A stretch of 8,020 nt of DNA from contig JAITBV010000016.1 in NCBI GenBank assembly GCA_031283395.1, forward strand, positions 1 to 8,020, written 5' to 3'. The stretch is from Candidatus Adiutrix sp. GTDB taxonomy: Bacteria; Desulfobacterota; Desulfarculia; Adiutricales; Adiutricaceae. A model generated the notes under the pieces. The model had not been told where the DNA came from. It saw only the letters and a program-made list of their open reading frames with translations, and did no database searches. Shown here piece after piece: positions 7,217-8,020 of this stretch (positions within the stretch are counted from its first letter, which is position 1; the number at the start of each line of letters is the position of its first letter). Both the position numbers and the translations under genes were made by a program.

Positions 7217-7335
7217 GTTGAATATCAACAGATGTCCTTCGGGGTCGTTTGCCGTTGCGTCTTTTTTCGGGCGAGGCGGCCAATGTATGGCCTCGGCTAT
7301 TTATCCGCCCTTTCCACAACCCGGTCAAGGTTGTG
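7217..7335 (+). repeat. Cluster of short inverted repeats in the fhs leader
   Basis: Three perfect inverted repeats occur in order. GTTGA/TCAAC has a 3-nt loop (7217-7221, 7225-7229). CGAGGC/GCCTCG has a 12-nt loop (7272-7277, 7290-7295). CACAACC/GGTTGTG has a 7-nt loop (7315-7321, 7329-7335). The last ends 32 nt before the ATG and 19 nt before the GGAGG ribosome site, and lacks a U-run, so it does not look like a rho-independent terminator. Any regulatory role is inferred. Confidence 0.45.
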
Positions 7336-7367
7336 TCACCACACTTAATTATATGGAGGCTCCGATT

Positions 7368-8020
7368 ATGGGTTTGAATTGGCAAGATTACACGGCGAAA
7401 GGCGCCAAGGATTACGAGATCGCGGAAGCGGCGGAACAACACCTGATCAAAATCAGGAAGCTGGCCATGGACATGGGTTTTGAGGATGACGAAATCCTGC
7501 CCTATGGTCATTATGTGGCTAAAATCGACTATGCCAGGGCCTTAAGCCGTCTTGCAAACAAGCCTGACGGCAAGTTTATCGACGTCACCGCCATCACCCC
7601 CACCCCTCTGGGCGAAGGCAAGTCCACCACCACCATGGGTCTGACCCAGGGTCTGGGCGTCCTCAAAAAGAAAGTCACCGCGGCCATCCGTCAGCCCTCC
7701 GGCGGCCCGACCATGAACGTGAAAGGCTCGGCGGCCGGCGGCGGCATGAGCCAGTGCGTTCCCCTGACCCCCTTCTCCCTGGGTCTCACCGGCGACATCA
7801 ACGCCATCATGAACTCCCACAACCTGGGCATGGTGGCCATTAACTCCCGCATGCAGCATGAACGGAACTACACTGACGAGCAATTGTCCAAGCGGGCCTT
7901 GAAGCGCCTGGACATCGACCCCACCCGGGTGGAATACGGCTGGATCATCGACTTCGCCGCCCAGTGTCTCCGCAACATCATCCTCGGTCTCGGCGGCAAG
8001 GCTGACGGCTTCACCATGCA
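7368..8020 (+). CDS. fhs: Formate--tetrahydrofolate ligase, 3'-truncated by window edge
   Basis: The first 217 codons of a protein that is usually about 560-590 residues. It catalyses ATP-dependent formation of 10-formyl-THF from formate and THF, the entry to the methyl branch of the Wood-Ljungdahl pathway or the reverse step in C1 oxidation. Evidence is the family's nucleotide-binding segment [15 protein letters not shown] (75-89), RQPSGGP (108-114), KGSAAGGG (119-126), LTGDINAI (140-147) and [12 protein letters not shown] (203-214). The stretch R161-R188 is longer than in the clostridial enzyme and resembles the longer form in eukaryotic MTHFD1. The ATG follows GGAGG (7355-7359) by 8 nt. 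Several usually fixed motif positions differ: the expected GxKGGAAGGGY is [11 protein letters not shown], and TGDIHA is TGDINA. I believe a clade from sulfate reducers shares this form. Codons are strongly C-ending, which fits high expression. Confidence 0.96.
   Translation, partial: MGLNWQDYTAKGAKDYEIAEAAEQHLIKIRKLAMDMGFEDDEILPYGHYVAKIDYARALSRLANKPDGKFIDVTAITPTPLGEGKSTTTMGLTQGLGVLKKKVTAAIRQPSGGPTMNVKGSAAGGGMSQCVPLTPFSLGLTGDINAIMNSHNLGMVAINSRMQHERNYTDEQLSKRALKRLDIDPTRVEYGWIIDFAAQCLRNIILGLGGKADGFTM

Larger units (their letters stand above)
7031..7367. other. 337-bp divergent intergenic region between tsaE and fhs
   Basis: More AT-rich than the flanking genes, especially 7141-7240. It holds opposing promoters for tsaE and fhs, a perfect DnaA-box nonamer, the palindrome GGAGGCCTCC at 7045-7054 in the tsaE leader, and three short inverted repeats in the fhs leader. 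The longest plus-strand frame in it (7232-7348, 38 codons) has no ribosome site, so I do not call it a gene. Confidence 0.8.

Noticed and set aside
7232..7348. 38-codon plus-strand frame with ATG in the fhs leader, a possible leader peptide
   Set aside because: No Shine-Dalgarno sequence precedes it, its codon use is unlike the neighbours, and it overlaps the hairpins. There are no runs of a regulatory amino acid.
7194..7367. THF riboswitch upstream of fhs
   Set aside because: I could not find the conserved THF-riboswitch core or its pairing pattern; only unrelated short stems are present.
7031..7367. Chromosomal replication origin, suggested by DnaA-box-like sites
   Set aside because: There is only one perfect box, no clear run of boxes or 13-mer AT-rich repeats, and no dnaA, dnaN, gidA or similar neighbour gene.
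7074..7511. 145-codon minus-strand frame across the fhs start
   Set aside because: It is antisense to fhs and covers both promoter candidates, with no ribosome site or recognisable domain.

Overview
The window is GC-rich protein-coding DNA with long runs of C/G-ending codons. It looks like a bacterial chromosome, most likely an anaerobe of the Desulfobacterota (the former Deltaproteobacteria). This placement is an inference. It rests on the particular variant of formate--tetrahydrofolate ligase at the right edge, on a DUF1638 protein, which I associate with anaerobes that do corrinoid or C1 chemistry, and on the base composition. No rRNA, tRNA, IS element, CRISPR array or phage gene was seen.

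Layout from left to right. (1) 1-2674, plus strand: the C-terminal ~85% of an RND (HAE1/AcrB-type) efflux permease whose start lies outside the window. (2) 2663-4736, minus strand: a two-gene unit. An unrecognised multi-pass membrane protein with a proline-rich linker and a coiled coil is followed by a DUF1638 protein. The two genes appear to overlap by 47 bp, and the DUF1638 gene runs 12 bp into the end of the RND gene. (3) 4737-4840: a 104-bp divergent promoter region in which the best -10 hexamers of the two directions fall on almost the same bases. (4) 4841-6541, plus strand: an AarF/ABC1/UbiB-family kinase-like membrane protein. (5) 6566-7030, minus strand: tsaE, the ATPase of tRNA t6A synthesis, converging on the UbiB-like gene with a 24-bp gap. 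(6) 7031-7367: a 337-bp divergent intergenic region with a good sigma70-type promoter in each direction, a perfect DnaA-box nonamer inside the rightward promoter, and a leader with several short hairpins. (7) 7368-8020, plus strand: the N-terminal 217 codons of fhs, running off the window.

The genes do not form one pathway. Efflux, an uncharacterised membrane/DUF1638 pair, a UbiB-family protein, tRNA modification and folate C1 activation sit side by side as separate transcription units. The less understood parts are the overlapping membrane-protein/DUF1638 pair, the divergent fhs active-site motifs, and the structured fhs upstream region. I do not see clear evidence of an entirely new multi-gene system.
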